NCBI GenBank assembly: GCA_028551475.1
Contig: CM052358.1
Span: 16,821,853-16,885,852, forward strand
DNA from: Casuarina equisetifolia
Lineage: Eukaryota > Streptophyta > Magnoliopsida > Fagales > Casuarinaceae
DNA: 64,000 nt
Reading direction: 5' to 3'
The first letter of the stretch is position 1, and each line of letters opens with the position of its first letter. Below, one piece after another: positions 59,904-64,000 of the stretch. The notes under the pieces were generated by a model. It saw only the letters and a program-made list of their open reading frames with translations. It did no database searches and was not told the DNA's origin. The translations under genes and the position numbers were made by a program.

Positions 59904-60950
59904 ACTTTGGCACCGAGGGAGGAGATTTTGAAGTATTTCTGTTTGTTCTCAGTGAGGATTGCAGGATGGGTTGCTTTTGTTCCAACTTCGCAGAGAAGAG
60001 AGCTGCTTCTACTCGCAAATTGAGAATGAAGTTTTCGTCTCGACTTCGCAAAATTCTTATTTCGAAATAAAATAGTAATAAGAATAATAAGAATAATAAT
60101 AATAATAATAATAATAATACAACAACGAAAAAAGTCAAAGAAATGGCATGAACCGAAATAAAATAGTAATACTAATCCTTGTGTCACGAGGAAGGAAACT
60201 TCCTGGTGGCACAACCATGACGTACTTTATTACGCGCTTTAGGGTTTGACAGAGCAGAGAAACCTTTTGGGTGGCCAGAAAAGGCAGCAATTTAATTAAA
60301 ATAGTAATACTAACAGCTCAGTCAATACACGGCGGCGCAGAAGGCTGGAAACAGAGGAAGGAAACTTCCTGGTGACACAAGGATGACTTACTTTAATACG
60401 CGCTTTGGGGTTTGACTTTTTTTTGGGGTGGCTAGAAACAGAGGAAGGAAACTTCCTGGTGACACAAGGATTACTTACTTTATTACGCGCTTTAGGGTTT
60501 GACAGAGCAGATAAACTTCTCTTTTTGGGTGGCTAGAAACAGAGGAAGCTAGAGATTACTTCTTATGATCCCATGGCACCCGTGATTGATGTGACTCGAA
60601 GATGATGCTGAAGTTGTTCTACGCATTTGATAGAATAAAGACACAAAATTTGGGATATATAATTTGCAGACATACCATTCCTTAGTTTAACCTATTTTTT
60701 ATGTTCTAAATCTCGTCAAGCTGTTGTCGTCGAAATTTATCATATTTGGAGATATACGTATAGACGATGAATATATAAATATTAGAACAACAAATGAGTA
60801 TTTGAGTTAACCTAAATAAATATAGAATCTTATACAAAGCATGTAGATGCCCATAACATGGCAAGACCCAACAAGCATAGATTATAACATAAGCTCACAC
60901 ATGTCTCTCGTTAAAAACAAATATTTCATTCTATCTTTCATTTATTTGAG
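59904..60950 (-). promoter_or_regulatory. Upstream region of the NLR pseudogene, with an AAT microsatellite and repeat block
   Basis: Directly upstream of the NLR start lie an (AAT)n run (60092-60119) and a threefold repeat (60188-60546, listed separately). The rest (60550-60950) is AT-rich without a recognised gene and ends at the PP2-like stop codon. A promoter role is inferred from position only. Confidence 0.45.
60188..60546. repeat. Three imperfect copies of a roughly 90-110 bp unit upstream of the NLR
   Basis: Copies at 60188-60281, 60354-60439 and 60440-60546 share GAGGAAGGAAACTTCCTGGT, TACGCGCTTT, GGGTTTGAC and GGGTGGC in the same order and orientation. Copies 2 and 3 are directly tandem. 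An AAATAGTAATACTAA phrase precedes copy 1 and recurs between copies 1 and 2. Each unit contains the small palindromic element GGAAGGAAACTTCC. Confidence 0.88.
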
Positions 60951-62046
60951 TCACCGAGCCATCTGCTTTGGCCTGAAGATGGCCCCTTTAATTAAAAGTC
61001 CGTGTTTCCAGTGACCATCAGTCTGAACAAGATCAAAGCCAACTTCTCCGGACTCTCCACTCCTTTTCTGGAAATTGCCAACCTTGAGCTCTATCCATTG
61101 GTTTCTAGGCTTCTCCAACAGGCTGACGCGGCGTTCTCGAACTGTTCCATCTGGGATTGAAAGCCTAAGCACGATAGGGAGCTCCCAACCAAAAGCCCCC
61201 TTTGTCAACTTGACTAGATACACAGTTTAATAGACAACTTCCGGCGAGAGTTCTGACAAATCCAATTTTCCTCTCACGTCCAGCCAACAAACATGCGATA
61301 GTTTTGCCACTTCAATGTTCTCATCACTGCAGATATAACTAGAAGAGTTGAGATTGTGGCAGAATTGACACGACTGATATACATATATCTGAAGTTCACC
61401 TCACCTTGTTTCCCTAAAACAATTCCAATCCCAGTATTCACGATTGCCCCAAGTGATGTAGAGTGACCTTGCATAAAACATGAAGCAAATATGGCCAGTT
61501 TTCTCATCGGTCCATTTCTTCTGCAAAATTATGGAAAATGAAAATAAAAAAGAAAATTTAGTAAATGTCAGTTTAGCTTGCAACCAGTTTTCTCCACTGC
61601 CAACTAGAAATGGTTAGCTTGGGACCAGGTAATTTCTTTTGATTTTGGGGGGGGAAACCTTCGTAACTGAAGTTTTGACCTGGGGTTCATATCTTAACAT
61701 TGTTCTCCTGTTTTGATGTTTTAGTTTGTGTTATTATTTTTGCTATACCAAACACGGTCTCGATTACTCCTCGCAAACACCTAGATCGAGAAAGATGACT
61801 TTGGTCTCCATAGTTAGGCAGCAAGCAGGATTATAAAAAAGAGAAGAAAAGTAGGTTGGAAAACACCGTTGGAAAAAGATCAACAGGCTATTGAGATCAG
61901 AACAGAGCCACATATGTTCGGGAAGGCAAAGTATGATGTGGGAGATGTATTGATTGGAATCAAATATCCTAACTGACCTTCTGTTTCTGCAGAAGGAACT
62001 CTTCAGATTGGGTCTTGTTAAACTTTGCTGCTGATTTCTTCCCCAT
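60951..62046 (-). pseudogene. Phloem protein 2 A-type (PP2-A-like) lectin gene with one in-frame stop
   Basis: Three minus-strand exons (62046-61978, 61520-61405 and 61326-60951) splice in frame to 187 codons including the final stop. The PP2 domain is clear: YITWGNREYWDW, EVAKLSHVCWLDVRGKLDL, FGWELPIVLRLSIPDG, NQWIELKVG and the end HWKHGLLIKGAIFRP. One TAA (61229-61227) interrupts it right after LSPEVVY, where relatives continue into the next strand with an acidic or similar residue. Everything after the stop is intact in frame. Known of the family: PP2 proteins bind N-acetylglucosamine-type sugars and occur in phloem and stress responses. The N-terminus is shorter than in many PP2-A proteins. 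This could be a recent null allele, a young pseudogene or a sequencing error. Confidence 0.85.
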
Positions 62047-64000
62047 CTCCTTTTCCGGTGAAATCCAAGAAGCTATGCAGTATTGCCGTGCTCTCTCTTC
62101 TTCACACCGCTTTTGTTGTTTTTAGATAGACCGGGCCTCATAAATAAAGACACGCTTTTGCTCCGTTGTGGCCAATGCTTTGTGGGATCCTGGTGAGACC
62201 CGAGTAGTTTCCTACCGTCTATGGATAAATTTTGTTTAGTAAAACTCTTATTCTCAACCAAAATAAATAAATAAATAAATAAATAAAGATTAAGTCTAAC
62301 TACTGAGTTATCCACTGGGTTCCTCTAAGCTACTAATAAAAAGTCTTCTCTCAAATGCTAACTCTCAACAATGTTATTAAATTTCATTTGACTTAGACAA
62401 ATATCTAATGGTGATAAACCACATTATTAAATTTTATTTGAATTTGGCACATATCTGCCTGTCATACATGTGGCTACCATGCATCTAAACAGGGAAGGAG
62501 TGTTGAACATGTTTGTGTGCTCAAGGCTCTAATCTATCAAATGTGACGGGCATAAGGTTCCTTTCAATAGGCCGACCTTAGTAAGAGGAATAATCAAACT
62601 CATTTATATGGTTTAGATTCTTTACTTTCCTTCTCTACATGAGAATAAGTATTTCCCCTAAAATGTTACATCCATGAGGTATGACATTCTTCATCATCCA
62701 AATCTATGTTGTCTTTGATGTGGGTGTACCCCTCCCCCTTTGTGTACCCCAATCGGTGCTTGGTGCAAAGACATGAGGTTTGGCCATAAATTTTCTTTGA
62801 TATCACTTGTTATGAGTTTAAATTCATTCCTAAAACTATGATCCTAGTAAGAGTAGTAATAAAGCTCACTTGTATAACCTAGATCTTTCATTTTACTTTC
62901 CAATATGAAAAGAAGTTCTCTCCTAAGTCTTATCCATGAGACATGACACAAGTCTTACCTATCCATGTGGGCAGGGCAAATTATATTTAATTCTGCTATA
63001 TTTTATTACACTTAAGTCTACCTTTTTTACCTCACCAATTCATCATCTAAGACCGCTCTACATCACCGTGTATGAATATTTGTCTCTTTATGATAACAAA
63101 TATGGGGATAAAAAATTAAAATAAAAAGATAACAAATATGGGAAGAAGTGTGTAGGCATATGGCATGATTCCCACAAGAAAGGAATATTTTTGGATGAAA
63201 TGAGCTTTCGATAAAGGTTTTGATTATGACTTGGCCCGTCTTTCAAATGAATCATTAAAGTCTCTCTATTACCAGAGTTTAAAGTCCCTCTATTACTAGA
63301 TGATATTAGAAGAGAGCCCGAGGAGAAGGCCCAAGTCATCGCAGACCCGAAGACCAACGTCCGACATCAAGGCTCCTCTCTCAAACCCGTCATGGGCCGC
63401 CACTCACCTCCGCACAACCAAGTATAGCTCTTCTCTAACACGACAACCACAACAATTTTCACTTTGATTTTCCTACACATACAATCAAAAACATATATGT
63501 TCTTATTTAATTTGTGTTCTTACTTAATAGTGCCAAATAGTTATACGATTCGCACAACACTAAAACATGTGATTCTTCTAACACTTAAAATCTGCAGTGA
63601 AATTATCACAATGCTAAAGTTAGAAGTCTACAATAGCTTCCAAAGATAATATAAAATTAGTATTTCGTTCATATATCTTTAGAATTAAGAATCACACATT
63701 CATTTTTCACAAAATCAGCATCAAGAGAGTTCCAAATACGATACAGGTGCTAAGCATATAAAGCTCCTAAATTCTCAGTTTTGAAATAGTCTTAGAATAA
63801 ACAATAAAGGTCTCTGTGCCTGCTACAAATTTAGACCTGTTAGGATTGGGGTCTACTTCATTTCCCAACACCATTGAGCTCATTGGGATGTGCTTTGTCT
63901 CTAGCTCTTATATCTTGTATTTGTGCTGTCCAATTCTCTTTGAGCCACATCACATGAGCCGTCCTTGTTTTTCGGCAAGCGCGAGTCGGGTTGGTTTAAA
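62047..64000. other. Right-hand intergenic region; only repeats recognised
   Basis: The first 100-200 bp are the upstream side of the PP2-like gene. An (AATA)n run lies at about 62260-62287. The remaining AT-rich sequence shows a diverged repeat pair (62578-62950) and a GC-richer patch at 63300-63420. No gene was recognised. Confidence 0.55.
62578..62950 (+). repeat. Diverged direct repeat pair, about 270 bp apart
   Basis: Roughly 105 bp at 62578-62690 and 62846-62948 share TAGTAAGAG, TAATAAA/TAATCAA, CTCA-TT-TAT, TAGAT-CTTT, TTTACTTTCC and ATCCATGAG-ATGACA in order. No coding potential lies between them. Confidence 0.6.

Noticed and set aside
63838-64000. TGTTAGGATTGG near the right edge, like the start of the NLR solo LTR
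   Set aside because: The similarity ends after about 12 bases, so chance or a distant LTR; the rest would lie outside the window.
1-64000. CRISPR arrays, bacterial operons or phage genes
   Set aside because: No regularly spaced repeats or prokaryotic gene layout; everything fits a plant nuclear chromosome.

Overview
This is nuclear DNA from a flowering plant, probably a dicot or other non-grass angiosperm; I cannot name the species. The evidence is spliced genes with GT-AG introns in AT-rich non-coding DNA, plant-only gene families (KEG, CLT, THA8-like PPR, CC-NB-LRR, phloem protein 2), Ty1/copia and Ty3/gypsy remnants, and plastid DNA copied into the nucleus.

Gene-rich left half (1-38.4 kb). 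A rhodanese/parvulin-type PPIase gene (STR12-like, minus strand, last exon beyond the left edge) sits head to head with a complete 16-exon KEEP ON GOING (KEG) gene. KEG encodes a RING, kinase-like, ankyrin and HERC2-like-repeat E3 ubiquitin ligase. My exon model has an open frame of 4,851 nt (1,616 aa) and needs one GC-AG intron. An intergenic stretch follows. Next is a complete 10-exon CLT-type plastid thiol transporter gene (minus, 457 aa) with a textbook solo LTR in one intron. Then comes a two-exon THA8-like PPR gene (minus, 259 aa) whose intron carries a 477-bp tandem duplication.

Repeat-rich middle (38.4-55 kb). This is a graveyard of nested insertions: a decayed minus-strand copia element; a nuclear copy of plastid ycf1; two truncated copies of the LTR found solo in the CLT intron; a second plastid-derived mosaic (trnK-UUU 5' exon and intron, rps16 intron and exon 2, rpl2 exon 1 and intron in reverse, rrn5 start); a long inverted duplication of copia gag placed directly downstream of an LTR that still has a TATA-like box; an LTR-gag-LTR element without pol; and a plus-strand copia element with a recognisable 5' LTR, cut off before reverse transcriptase.

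Defence-related right end (55.9-62 kb). A CC-NB-LRR gene (minus) is broken by two frameshifts, two in-frame stops and a 487-bp solo LTR. A repeated block lies upstream of it. Beyond that is a PP2-A-like lectin gene (minus) with one in-frame stop in its conserved domain. The last 2 kb hold only diverged repeats.

The most unusual candidate is the 46.4-47.2 kb inverted gag repeat behind an LTR promoter, a possible source of hairpin RNA against copia elements. The intact genes look like ordinary plant housekeeping genes. No protein-coding operon, CRISPR array or functional RNA gene was seen.
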